Assembly: GCA_028277745.1 (NCBI GenBank)
Contig: JANQFR010000087.1
Span: forward strand, 1-64,000
Direction of reading: 5' to 3'
Source: Phycisphaeraceae bacterium
Lineage (GTDB): Bacteria > Planctomycetota > Phycisphaerae > Phycisphaerales > Phycisphaeraceae
DNA: 64,000 nucleotides
Every line of letters starts with the position of its first letter. Within the stretch, counting starts at the first letter, position 1. This document shows, one piece after another, positions 52,107 to 61,099 of the stretch. Below the pieces are notes generated by a model, which saw only the letters and a list, made by a program, of their open reading frames with translations, did no database searches and was not told the DNA's origin. The position numbers and the translations under genes were made by a program.

Positions 52107-53172
52107 CCCACTCACCCAGTTCGATCATCTGCTCGCCGAGGACGGCCCGGCAGCGATCACGCTCAAACAGGCGCTCAAGCCCGTTGGCGAGGCGATCGTG
52201 TTCCCGCCGACGTATGCCGCACCTAAGGAAGACCGCAGCGGCAAGCCCAGCTACAACATCGACCGGTTCGGTTCGGGCGAGAACGCCCGGTCGGTCTGCA
52301 CGCTCGACAGCGTGCCGTCGCAGATCAACCGCATCGAGCCGGCGTTCGCCACGATCGCCGGGGGCAAGCTTGTCCCGCGGGTCGTGGTTAAAGCGAAGCA
52401 GCAGGGAGAAGAAGTCGAAGTCAACCTGCTTGAGGCGGGGCATCGGGCCGCTGATGCGATCGTTCGTTTCTCCGGGCTGACCGACGAATTGAGGGACGCT
52501 TTCAAACAGCGCCTCAAAGGCGACTCGCTGCCGATGGCTAAACTCGCGCCGACTTCTTTGGTTTTCGGCGCATGGGATTCGCGCGACACGGGGGCGAAGC
52601 TGCCCCGGCTGGTCAACGCCGTCATCCGGGCCTACGACGTGGATGAACTCAAGCGTTCGGCGCAATACGTGCCGGCCCTGCACGATTATGCGGAAGCGGG
52701 GGTCAACCCCGAGGCCGTCAAAAAGCTTTCGGAGCACGGCATGGCCGCGGTCCCCGCGCCCGGCCAGCTCGGCGGGGTGATCGCGCGTGGCGGGATCGTG
52801 CGTGAAGCGTCGCTGAACCTTGCGACGCTCCGCGACATCACCACGCCCGACGCCGACGAAGCGGTCAAGCTGCGTCGCTACCTCCTGGGTCTGGCGTTGG
52901 TGGCGTTGACCTATTTCGACGGCAAGACCCTGAACCTGCGGCAGGGCTGCCAGCTGACAGGCAAGCCCGATGAGCCGATGACGCGCAAGCTCATCAACGC
53001 CGACGGCGCCGAAGAAGATTTCGAGATCACGCGCGACGACGCCATCGCGTTCGCCGTCGCCGCCGCCGAGGCGTTTGGCGTGAGCGATGAGCCGCGCGAA
53101 GCGGTCTTCGACCCCAAGCTGGCCGCGAAGGCCGCCAAGGACGCCGCAAAAAAGAAGGGCAACGATGGCTGA
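52099..53172 (+). CDS. csb1: Type I-G Cas7 backbone protein Csb1 (GSU0053 family)
   Basis: 357 aa. RAMP-type crRNA-binding backbone subunit. Typical openings: LAEDGPAAITLKQALKPVGE, VFPPTYA, then DSVPSQINRIEPAF and GAWDSRDTGAKLPRLVNAVI. AGGAG precedes the ATG; overlaps csb3 and csb2 by 8 bp each. Several copies coat the spacer part of the crRNA in Cascade. Confidence 0.94.
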   Translation: MPDPLTQFDHLLAEDGPAAITLKQALKPVGEAIVFPPTYAAPKEDRSGKPSYNIDRFGSGENARSVCTLDSVPSQINRIEPAFATIAGGKLVPRVVVKAKQQGEEVEVNLLEAGHRAADAIVRFSGLTDELRDAFKQRLKGDSLPMAKLAPTSLVFGAWDSRDTGAKLPRLVNAVIRAYDVDELKRSAQYVPALHDYAEAGVNPEAVKKLSEHGMAAVPAPGQLGGVIARGGIVREASLNLATLRDITTPDADEAVKLRRYLLGLALVALTYFDGKTLNLRQGCQLTGKPDEPMTRKLINADGAEEDFEITRDDAIAFAVAAAEAFGVSDEPREAVFDPKLAAKAAKDAAKKKGNDG

Positions 53173-54622
53173 ACTGCAGATCACCATCCGATTTCTGGAC
53201 CCCCGATTCCACGGCCGGGGCGACGGCGGCGAACCGGAGTGGCCACCGTCGCCGATGCGGCTGTTCCAGGCCCTGCTGGCCGCGGGCAAGGCGCGGTGGA
53301 CCGAAGAACTGGCGTCGGCGTTCCGTTGGCTGGAAGCCCAGGCGCCGCCACTGATCCACGCGCCCCGCCCGGCGCCCGGCAGCGCCCGTCTCACCTACGT
53401 CCCTAACAACAACACCGACTCGCCCGCGCAGCTCCGCACCGCAAAAACCGTCGCGCCGACGCTGATGTCCGTGCAAGACAACGCTCAACGCCCGGAGGTG
53501 ACTTACCGCTGGTCCATCAACGCCGGCGATCGGTCTTATGCGCAGCGGATCATCGGAGCCGCTCGCCGGATTCGTGCGCTGGGCTGGGGGATCGACTTGG
53601 CAATCGGGCGGGGTGAGGTGATCGATACGCCGGCCGCTCGTGCCGGGGATCAACGGGAAGCATGGTTCCCTGAGCAGCAAGACGATATGACGCCAGCCAC
53701 GACCACGCTCCGCACCCCCGCCTCAGGCAGTTTGGCTTCGCTGGAGGCCGCGTATGAACAATCCTTGAAGCGGGTCGGCCCCGACGGCACAATCCACGAT
53801 AACCCCGGGCGGATCGTCTTTACGCCAACCGCTTACGGCCGATCGCAAGCCCGACCTACGATCGCTTTCGAGTTATGTCAGGCCGAGAATCCACAAACCT
53901 CCGCGCCCGTCCGTCTCACGCAGATCAAGTGCCTGGTGGCCATGATCCGATCCGCGGCGTCGTCGGCGACGGTCGCGCGGGCCCTTGGCGAGAACGGTGA
54001 GTTGCTCGTGAATCAGGTCGTGCTGGGCCATCCCCCGGATGCACCGGGCCCGCGTCTCTCGATCCTGCCGCTGCCGTCCATCGGCCACCCCCACAGTGAC
54101 GGCCGCATCCGACGCGTCATCCTCACTGAATCTTTCGACGGCGACGGCCGGGTCATCGGAACGCTGGGCGGTCTGCTGCACGGCCACGAGTTGGAACCCG
54201 AGCACCCCAAAGACCGCCTCGGCGCCCGGCTGATCAGAATTGACCAGCCGCCGCGGGACTCGGTCGTCCGCCGTTACTGCGACGATTCAAAGACTTGGGC
54301 GTCGGCCACGCCGGTACTCCTGCCCGGGTACGACAAACACAAGCAGCACCGCGGAGATCAACAGAAGCGCCTGGCCCGGGCCGAGCAGTTGCTGTGCAAA
54401 GCCTTGCGTCATGCCGACATCCAACAACCGGCCGAAATCGAGCTCAGCCGGGTCCCCCTGATCCCCGGAACCGCGCATGTCCATGATTACCGCCCACGCG
54501 AAAAACTTTCGCATTACCCGCGTTATCACGTCCGGCTTACTTTCAACCAGCCGGTGGCGGGGCCGCTGAGCATCGGGGCCGGTCGGCACGTCGGTTTCGG
54601 CGTCATGGCGGCCTGCGGCTGA
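53165..54622 (+). CDS. csb2: Type I-G Cas5-Cas6 fusion Csb2 (GSU0054 family)
   Basis: 485 aa. Starts LQITIRFLDPRFHGRGDGGE with EWPPSPMRLFQALLA, standard for Csb2. The C-terminal part (YHVRLTFNQPVAGPLSIGAG, then RHVGFGVM) carries the glycine-rich loop of a Cas6-like RAMP. It caps the crRNA 5' end and probably cuts the repeat hairpin to make crRNAs, since no separate cas6 exists. Confidence 0.93.
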   Translation: MAELQITIRFLDPRFHGRGDGGEPEWPPSPMRLFQALLAAGKARWTEELASAFRWLEAQAPPLIHAPRPAPGSARLTYVPNNNTDSPAQLRTAKTVAPTLMSVQDNAQRPEVTYRWSINAGDRSYAQRIIGAARRIRALGWGIDLAIGRGEVIDTPAARAGDQREAWFPEQQDDMTPATTTLRTPASGSLASLEAAYEQSLKRVGPDGTIHDNPGRIVFTPTAYGRSQARPTIAFELCQAENPQTSAPVRLTQIKCLVAMIRSAASSATVARALGENGELLVNQVVLGHPPDAPGPRLSILPLPSIGHPHSDGRIRRVILTESFDGDGRVIGTLGGLLHGHELEPEHPKDRLGARLIRIDQPPRDSVVRRYCDDSKTWASATPVLLPGYDKHKQHRGDQQKRLARAEQLLCKALRHADIQQPAEIELSRVPLIPGTAHVHDYRPREKLSHYPRYHVRLTFNQPVAGPLSIGAGRHVGFGVMAACG

Positions 54623-54639
54623 AACGACGGAGATTCCGC

Positions 54640-56424
54640 ATGCCCAGCAACGTCTCCCCCCTCACCGACGAGCAACAGCTCACGCTCGACATGGTGCATC
54701 AGTACGCCTATTGCCCGAGGCGCTACCACCTGATGTACATCGAGGGGCGGTGGGCGGACAACGCATACACGATCGAGGGGCGACAGGCGCATCGGCGTGT
54801 GGACAAGCTGGACCACGTGCTGCCGACGCCGGACGCGGATGGCGGAGGCGCCTCCGAGGACACTTCCGGGGGCGCGGCGGCGCCCGCTCCAGCGGGCGGC
54901 TCGACCGCCCGAGAGCAGGGTGACGACCCGCCGGTGATCTCGCGGTCGGTCCCCTTGAGTTCTGACGAGCTTGGCGTCACCGCCAAACTCGACCTGGTCA
55001 GCTCTGACGGCCGCGAGGCGATGCCGGTAGACACCAAGCGCGGCAAGGCGCCCAACAACCCGCAACGCTCGTGGGAGCCCGAACGCGTTCAACTGATGGT
55101 GCAGGGGTTGCTCCTGCGCGAAGCGGGATACGCCTGCGACCGGGGCGTGCTGTATTTCGCCGGGTCACGCACCCGAGTCGATGTCCCTTTCACCGGCGAG
55201 CTCGAAACCCGCGCCCGTCAACTGGTCCATGACACGCATCTCGCTTCGCGGAACACCACGATCCCGCCGCCACTGGAGGACAGCCCCAAGTGCAACGGCT
55301 GCTCGCTGGCCGGCGTCTGCATGCCCGACGAAACCCTCGCCATCGCAGCGGCGGACGATGGGCAGGCCCGCGTTGAAGGCCGCAGCCATCCGCCCGATAT
55401 CCGCCGGCTGTACCCCGCCCGGGAACACGCTATACCACTATATGTGCAGGAGCAGGGCGCTGCTGTGGGCAAACGCCACAGCCGACTGATCATACGTCAA
55501 CAGCGCGACACCATTGCGGAGGCGCGCCTCAAGGACGTTAGCCAGCTCGTGCTCTGCGGCAACGTGCAGGTGTCCACCCAGACGGTTCATCTGCTGTGCG
55601 AAGCCGGCATCCCGGTGGTGTACCTCTCGACGGGCCACTGGTTCAGCGGCATCACAATCGGGCAAGGCCTGCGGAACGCCTACGACCGCGCCGCCCAGTT
55701 CCAGACTGCCGCCGATCGCGAACGCTGCCTGGCGTTCGCCAGGCAACTCATCATCGATAAGGCCGCCAACCAGCGCAATATGCTGAGGCGTAACGCCAGG
55801 CCGCAGGACCGCACGCTCGGAGATATGCAAGACCTGATCGACCGCATCCAAGCCGTTTCTTCTCTCGAATCCCTGCTGGGCATGGAAGGCAACGTCGCCG
55901 CGATCTATTTCCAGAACTTCGCCGAGATGCTCAAGGCCCGCACGCTGGATACCGCGTGGGATTTCCGGGGCCGCAACCGCCGGCCGCCGCGCGACCCGGT
56001 CAACGCGCTGCTGTCCTTCGGCTACGCGATGCTCGCCAAGGAATGCACCATCGCCCTCCTCGCCGAGGGGCTCGATCCCTGGTGGGGGTTCTACCATCAG
56101 CCGCGACATGGTCGGCCGGCCCTGGCGCTCGACCTCATGGAGCCGTTCCGCCCCACCGTTGTCGATTCCGCCGTCATCACCGCCATTAACACCGGGATGG
56201 TGCAGAACCGCCACTTCACCCGGTCCGACGCCGGCTGCATCCTCCAACCCGCTGGACGAAAAGCTTTCATCCGAGCTTACGAAGCCCGGCTCGACCAGCT
56301 CGTCACCCACCCCGTCTTCAATTACCGCTGCACATGGCGCACCGTGATCCGCATCCAGGCCCGGCTGCTGGCCCGTTGGCTTCGCGGTGATGTCGCCAGC
56401 TATACGAGCGTCATCACGAGATAA
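54640..56424 (+). CDS. cas4-cas1: Cas4-Cas1 fusion, spacer-acquisition protein
   Basis: 594 aa. N-terminal Cas4 nuclease (1-235): Cys25 in YAYCPRR, MPVDTKRGK nuclease lysine motif, and CNGCSLAGVC (Cys218, 221, 227) for the iron-sulfur cluster. Cas1 integrase (about 255-594) keeps Glu416 (LLGMEGNVA), His486 (WWGFYHQ) and Glu501 (LALDLMEPFRP). A 40-residue low-complexity insert (about 65-105, GGGASEDTSGGAAAPAPAGG) interrupts Cas4. The fusion is typical of I-G; Cas4 selects PAM-bearing prespacers that Cas1 inserts. Confidence 0.95.
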   Translation: MPSNVSPLTDEQQLTLDMVHQYAYCPRRYHLMYIEGRWADNAYTIEGRQAHRRVDKLDHVLPTPDADGGGASEDTSGGAAAPAPAGGSTAREQGDDPPVISRSVPLSSDELGVTAKLDLVSSDGREAMPVDTKRGKAPNNPQRSWEPERVQLMVQGLLLREAGYACDRGVLYFAGSRTRVDVPFTGELETRARQLVHDTHLASRNTTIPPPLEDSPKCNGCSLAGVCMPDETLAIAAADDGQARVEGRSHPPDIRRLYPAREHAIPLYVQEQGAAVGKRHSRLIIRQQRDTIAEARLKDVSQLVLCGNVQVSTQTVHLLCEAGIPVVYLSTGHWFSGITIGQGLRNAYDRAAQFQTAADRERCLAFARQLIIDKAANQRNMLRRNARPQDRTLGDMQDLIDRIQAVSSLESLLGMEGNVAAIYFQNFAEMLKARTLDTAWDFRGRNRRPPRDPVNALLSFGYAMLAKECTIALLAEGLDPWWGFYHQPRHGRPALALDLMEPFRPTVVDSAVITAINTGMVQNRHFTRSDAGCILQPAGRKAFIRAYEARLDQLVTHPVFNYRCTWRTVIRIQARLLARWLRGDVASYTSVITR

Positions 56425-56427
56425 TCG

Positions 56428-56718
56428 ATGGCCCGACGGCACTACCTGGTCAGCTACGATGTCAGCGACGACAAACGCCGCAACCGGGTCTTCCAGACAT
56501 TGGAAGACATCGGCGATCACGTGCAGTACAGCGTGTTTCTCTGTGAACTATCACGCCGAGAGCTGGCTCAGCTCCGATCACAGCTTGTCGATCACGTTCA
56601 CCAACGTGAAGACCAGGTGATGATCCTAGACTTGGGTCCTGCGCACCTCAGCCTGGAAACCGCACTCGAGATCATGGGCCGGCCACACGAACCGTTGGTG
56701 CGAACACTGATCGTCTGA
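56428..56718 (+). CDS. cas2: Cas2 spacer-acquisition subunit
   Basis: 96 aa. RHYLVSYDVSDDKRRNRVFQ is the Cas2 ferredoxin-fold start with the metal-binding Asp; QYSVFLCELSRRELAQL and VMILDLGP follow. Bridges two Cas1 dimers during integration. Begins 3 bp after the cas4-cas1 stop. Last cas gene before the leader. Confidence 0.95.
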   Translation: MARRHYLVSYDVSDDKRRNRVFQTLEDIGDHVQYSVFLCELSRRELAQLRSQLVDHVHQREDQVMILDLGPAHLSLETALEIMGRPHEPLVRTLIV

Positions 56719-56988
56719 CACCTTCAGCCGGCGTTGAATGGCGCAAAGCCTGACGATTCATCGGGAAGTTCACCGATGCTCTCATTCCCAAACATCACAA
56801 CCGGCACATATTATGGCGATCGAGCGGCGATGTGGCCGCCAAGATATGGCCGCCGCTCGATCACCTTAGCCAGTCGAGAGTTACAGCCAGATCGACAAGC
56901 GACAATCGGCCTGTTATACAGCCTCACACGACGCCTCTCGCCAGGCGGTCGCTATCATGGGCTGTGCCAAGATGATAGAAAGGCCGGC
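56719..56988 (+). promoter_or_regulatory. CRISPR leader with promoter
   Basis: Non-coding 270 bp. A promoter-like pair TCGACA (56892-56897), 17-bp spacer and TATACA (56915-56920) would start pre-crRNA near 56927, about 60 nt before the first repeat. A 12-bp inverted repeat (GATCGAGCGGCG at 56818-56829 and its complement at 56851-56862) may bind a protein such as an integration or regulation factor. AT-richer than the flanking genes. Confidence 0.65.
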
Positions 56989-59184
56989 GTTTCCGTACCT
57001 TCACAGGTACGGCTACATTGAAGCTTTGTGTTCGGCTCCGGTTACCCGGCCGGGGAAGACGTTTCCGTACCTTCACAGGTACGGCTACATTGAAGCCTTA
57101 TCAGCCTTAGTGTTGTGGGTTATTGTAGCGCTGTTTCCGTACCTTCACAGGTACGGCTACATTGAAGCCGTCCCGTCGGGCGACGGCTCCGCGACGTCGT
57201 CGTAGTTTCCGTACCTTCACAGGTACGGCTACATTGAAGCTATATGCGCAGCGCTTCCCACCCGCCGATAATCTCCGTTTCCGTACCTTCACAGGTACGG
57301 CTACATTGAAGCCCTCTTTTCGTGATGTCGGGCACGAATTTGGTCCGCGTTTCCGTACCTTCACAGGTACGGCTACATTGAAGCACTTCACAACATCAAC
57401 GTGAAACGGCCAGGCGTGACGTTTCCGTACCTTCACAGGTACGGCTACATTGAAGCGTTCTCGCAGGCCAGGGCGTTGTTCGAGGACTTCTGTTTCCGTA
57501 CCTTCACAGGTACGGCTACATTGAAGCGCTCATCCGCCGTGTGCCAGGTGGGGCAAGTACGCCGTTTCCGTACCTTCACAGGTACGGCTACATTGAAGCG
57601 GTCCGGTCACAAGGACGATTGCGTGGGGGTCGAGGTTTCCGTACCTTCACAGGTACGGCTACATTGAAGCCTTTCCCCTCCCGCGTTGGCGGAATGGATC
57701 AATCAGGTTTCCGTACCTTCACAGGTACGGCTACATTGAAGCCAGATTAAAAATGCTCAAGGAACACCGCTAAGCCCGTTTCCGTACCTTCACAGGTACG
57801 GCTACATTGAAGCGATTCCAAAGTAGAGGAAGCTGCGCGGGAGATTGCGTTTCCGTACCTTCACAGGTACGGCTACATTGAAGCCTCGCAGACGCGGAGG
57901 CAGTAGCCCCGGCTCGGCCGCGTTTCCGTACCTTCACAGGTACGGCTACATTGAAGCGTGCTAATTTGCGTCGTGTTTACTTCGCGTTGTTCTGTTTCCG
58001 TACCTTCACAGGTACGGCTACATTGAAGCTCTTCAGCTTCGTCTTGTGTCAACATCGTTGCGATGGTTTCCGTACCTTCACAGGTACGGCTACATTGAAG
58101 CTACTGTTCGAAAAACTCCTCGTGCTTCCCGTCCACCGTTTCCGTACCTTCACAGGTACGGCTACATTGAAGCTTGCGTCGTTGCCATTGACAGATGAGT
58201 CCGGAGCGGTTTCCGTACCTTCACAGGTACGGCTACATTGAAGCTCACCACCGCGCCAGGACGCAACTGCTCGAGATGTCGTTTCCGTACCTTCACAGGT
58301 ACGGCTACATTGAAGCTCACATCTGAATCCTTGCGGAGCAAGAACCCACATGGTTTCCGTACCTTCACAGGTACGGCTACATTGAAGCGTCTTCGTCCGC
58401 CTGGGTGAGGTAGTCCCAGAGGTGTTTCCGTACCTTCACAGGTACGGCTACATTGAAGCCAGCACGTCGCCGACCGCTGCGGCGTCAGCAGGTCGGTTTC
58501 CGTACCTTCACAGGTACGGCTACATTGAAGCTACCTGCCCGACTTGCCCGTCGTAGCACGGTGGACGGGTTTCCGTACCTTCACAGGTACGGCTACATTG
58601 AAGCACTAACAGCCCCCCCGCTAACGTGGTCGAGCTTGCCGGTTTCCGTACCTTCACAGGTACGGCTACATTGAAGCGATGCGTTGCGAGGCTGCGGGGC
58701 AACAGACAGGAGTCGTTTCCGTACCTTCACAGGTACGGCTACATTGAAGCTCGTGAAGTCGGTTGCACTACCGTTGATTGAGGTAAGTTTCCGTACCTTC
58801 ACAGGTACGGCTACATTGAAGCATCAGGTCCTGCTCGGCCTCGGCCTGCTGGCGGGCGCGTTTCCGTACCTTCACAGGTACGGCTACATTGAAGCATCCG
58901 CAGATTGTTATTAGCGGCATTACACAGGACCAGTTTCCGTACCTTCACAGGTACGGCTACATTGAAGCGAGTTGAACCGGCTCCGCGAGTACAGCGGCAT
59001 CACCATTTCCGTACCTTCACAGGTACGGCTACATTGAAGCGCGACGCCCGTTGTTGTCGTCATGGGCATCGTCGGGGTTTCCGTACCTTCACAGGTACGG
59101 CTACATTGAAGCCCGGTGTATCCGGGCGATATCCGGAACATCAAAGACGTTTCCGTACCTTCACAGGTACGGCTACATTGAAGC
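56989..59184 (+). CRISPR. Type I-G CRISPR array, 31 repeats and 30 spacers
   Basis: Repeat length 36: starts GTTTCCGTACCTTCACAGG and ends TACGGCTACATTGAAGC, first copy 56989-57024, last 59149-59184. Spacers are 35 (6), 36 (18) or 37 nt (6). All repeats are identical except the 29th (59005), whose first base is A. The repeat folds into an 8-bp stem CCGTACCT/AGGTACGG with loop TCAC, so crRNAs would carry the 5' handle AUUGAAGC. Transcription is rightward from the leader next to cas2. No spacer match was found in the window by eye. Apparent ORFs here are artefacts. Confidence 0.99.
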
Positions 59185-59240
59185 CCGGCGTCGGTGGTTG
59201 AGGTGACGTTGCCGTCGGCGTCGTAGGTGTTGGTCGAGGC
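59185..59240 (-). pseudogene. Fragment of an RHS/YD-repeat gene
   Basis: Directly after the last CRISPR repeat, the minus strand encodes STNTYDADGNVTSTTDAG, a clear RHS/YD repeat unit. The match runs past the length of one spacer (36 nt), so it is not just a spacer. Only this piece remains; the rest of such a gene is not in the window. Confidence 0.55.
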
Positions 59241-59627
59241 GGCGACGGCCGGGGCAAGACCCTCACCCTCCAGGCCGCGTCGATGATCCACCACGAAGCG
59301 GTCCTGCTCCGCGTCCGCCAGTCCTCCCGCACCGCCACCCGGTTGATCAAGCGGCTTGCGGCCTTCATCCACACCGGGCGCCAAGGCGCCAGCTCCAACA
59401 TCCAGAACCGTGTGATCGAGGTTCTGAAAGGCGCCAAGCGGACGCCGCTGATCGACGAGGCGCACCAACTCAAGCCCGACACCCTCGAACTGCTCCGCGA
59501 CCTGCACGACGAGGCGAACGTCCCGATCGTCCTCGCCGGCGCGGTCAAGCTCAGCCGGGCGGTGTCCGGCCACCGCGTGAGTCACATCGAGCGCGCCGTC
59601 GAACAGCTGGGGATCACCCTCGACTGA
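59235..59627 (+). pseudogene. 5'-truncated transposition AAA ATPase (TniB/IstB/MuB-like)
   Basis: The open frame begins right at the Walker A loop (GGDGRGKTLTLQA) and continues to Walker B (TPLIDEAHQL), then LPDTLELLRDLHDE-like helices and VPIVLAGAVKLSRAV, ending normally with GITLD. The 100 or so residues before Walker A are missing and replaced by RHS sequence. Such ATPases select target sites for Mu/Tn7/Tn552-type DDE transposases. No transposase gene is present. It has no start codon with a Shine-Dalgarno near 59235; the ATG at 59283 would omit the P-loop. Confidence 0.7.
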
Positions 59628-59761
59628 GCCCGCCAGACCTATCGCGCGCGGGCGCGCGATGCGCGATGCTCAACTCCCTCCACGGCCCACCAACGCGGGT
59701 TCGGCCCGTCGATAAGGCGGGACCGGGCGGGTTCGGCCATTTTGAATCCCGCCGACATTGG

Positions 59762-59852
59762 CTCGCCCCAGCCTCCTAAATCCCACGATTCCCGGCAAAT
59801 CTCGCAAAATCCCGGTTAATCCCGTTTTGGCCATTTATGATGCAAACTGACA
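59762..59852 (-). mobile_element. Probable transposon terminal region
   Basis: Reading inward on the minus strand from 59852, the sequence begins TGTCAGTTTGCATCATAAAT and continues with several copies of a GGGATT-containing motif (59778-59822, e.g. CCGGGATTTTGCGAGATTTG). TGTCA ends with repeated subterminal motifs are typical of Mu/Tn7-like elements whose ATPase fragment lies just upstream. The other end and the transposase are not visible, so this is the remnant right end of a decayed element. Confidence 0.45.
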
Positions 59853-60283
59853 TTGGACAAGCCTCACACTCGACATCAGCAACGTCACGGCGCCATCTCC
59901 GAGCCGTTATCGCTCGCCGCCCTCGCCCTTGGCGCCGCGGGACTCAGAACTGGCGTTGGAGACGCGCGAATACGTCGCACCGAGGCCACACCCCTGACGC
60001 CGTTCCCCGCATATGAAGGAGGACTGGAAACAAAAGAGCCCAGGAATCGCGAACGGAACCGGAGGGCGGGAGAGGTGGAGTCCGCCTGCGAGTTTTCGGT
60101 CCATTACCATAAACATTTTTTATATAGTTTCTTATGGACGGTGGCTGAAGCGCCTCGGCTCGTTGCCTGCTGCCGAAATCGTGCCCGATTCGGTCCCGCC
60201 AAAGGGCGCCCTTCGTTAGCGGGGTTAGGCTCTGTTTGACGGCTCGGACGATCGGTCTGGCGCTGGGCGACGAGCCTTGATCT
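59853..60283. other. Intergenic stretch without a supported gene
   Basis: A 128-codon plus-strand frame (59853-60239) exists but has no Shine-Dalgarno, no domain and an unlikely composition. The segment 60105-60140 is unusually AT-rich (CATAAACATTTTTTATATAG) for this genome. Nothing else recognised. Confidence 0.5.
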
Positions 60284-60304
60284 TATAGTGAGAATTAATT
60301 ATCA
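60284..60304 (+). promoter_or_regulatory. Promoter -10 and Fur/Zur-type palindromic operator
   Basis: TATAGT (60284-60289) overlaps TGAGAATTAATTATCA (60289-60304), an inverted repeat TGAnAATTAATTnTCA broken only at one pair. Size, AT-richness and position over the promoter of a Fur-family gene fit an autoregulatory metal-responsive operator. Confidence 0.65.
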
Positions 60305-60311
60305 TCTCGTC

Positions 60312-60689
60312 ATGCCGCGCCCAAGTGACCATGCCGTGGCCGTGACTCGTCTGCTGGAGGAGGCTCAGGGGCCGCTCTCGGCCGACGAGGTGCGCCAAGC
60401 TTTGGCCGAGACGGGCATCGGGATCGCTACGGTCTATCGGCTGCTGAAACGTGGTGTCGAAGACGGGCGTTACATCCCAATCGAGATACCGAACGGCCCG
60501 ACTCACTACGAACCGGCCGATCGGCCTCATCACCACCACTTCGAGTGCCTGACCTGCCACCGGGTTTACGACGTGATGGGCTGCCCGGGCCACTTGGACG
60601 AGTTGACGCCTGAAGGCTTTTCGCTCGAATCTCATGACGTGCTGCTACGCGGTCACTGCGTGACATGCTCCGAGACACCCACCCCATGA
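60312..60689 (+). CDS. Fur-family metalloregulator, probably Zur
   Basis: 125 aa. Winged helix (LLEEAQGPLSADEVRQALAE, IGIATVYRLLKRGVEDG) and metal-binding C-terminus (HHHHFECLTCHRVYDV with one CxxC, CVTCSE with the second CxxC for structural zinc). Controls iron, zinc or peroxide genes. Zur is favoured by the next genes (a histidine-rich exported protein and an anchor-M domain protein), but Fur or PerR cannot be excluded. Start ATG 60312; the operator lies just upstream. Overlaps the next gene by 4 bp. Confidence 0.9.
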   Translation: MPRPSDHAVAVTRLLEEAQGPLSADEVRQALAETGIGIATVYRLLKRGVEDGRYIPIEIPNGPTHYEPADRPHHHHFECLTCHRVYDVMGCPGHLDELTPEGFSLESHDVLLRGHCVTCSETPTP

Positions 60690-61048
60690 GACGGCTTGGC
60701 GTCACATCCTGGCTCCTGCTGGCCGTGCTGTCACTGCTGTGGAGCGGGCTCGGCCACGCGCTACACCATCAACACCTGGAACATTGCCCCGGGGATCATG
60801 GGCCTTGTGCTGCAAGTGATCACCACAAGCCTCGCGACCAACCGGCCCCTTCGCAGCCGGACGACCACGACGACTGTGCGACCTGTCATCTGATGGCGTC
60901 GGTCAAAGCCTCGACACTCGACTTCGATGTATCGCAGGCGCCGTCCCTCGCCGACGCACATGCCGCGCCCGTGATGCTGCTGAGCGTCACGACGCTTGAT
61001 CGCCTTGGCGTGCCGTCCGGGCGTGCCCCACCCCAACTGCACCTCTGA
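60686..61048 (+). CDS. Histidine-rich exported/membrane-anchored protein
   Basis: 120 aa. Hydrophobic start (RRLGVTSWLLLAVLSLLWSG) then a metal-binding-looking stretch HALHHQHLEHCPGDHGPCAA, SDHHKPRD, DDHDDCATCHLMAS with about 14 His and 4 Cys. Resembles the DUF2946-type small proteins found beside metal transport genes. ATGA overlap with the Fur-family gene shows translational coupling. Role likely periplasmic metal binding or sensing. Confidence 0.7.
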   Translation: MRRLGVTSWLLLAVLSLLWSGLGHALHHQHLEHCPGDHGPCAASDHHKPRDQPAPSQPDDHDDCATCHLMASVKASTLDFDVSQAPSLADAHAAPVMLLSVTTLDRLGVPSGRAPPQLHL

Positions 61049-61099
61049 CCCCGCGGTGTTCCGTTTGTCTTTTGGTCCTATTGCTCGGAGGTGTGTGTG

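Noticed and set aside
59185-59220. Sequence after the last repeat as a 31st spacer
   Set aside because: RHS coding similarity continues past 36 nt and no repeat follows, so it is flanking DNA.
57107-59585. Long frames across the CRISPR array giving repetitive proteins (RFRTFTGTATLK and FNVAVPVKVRKR patterns)
   Set aside because: They are translations of the 36-bp repeat; the array explains them fully.
59853-60239. 128-codon frame after the transposon end
   Set aside because: No Shine-Dalgarno, domain or plausible composition; starts within the presumed target junction.
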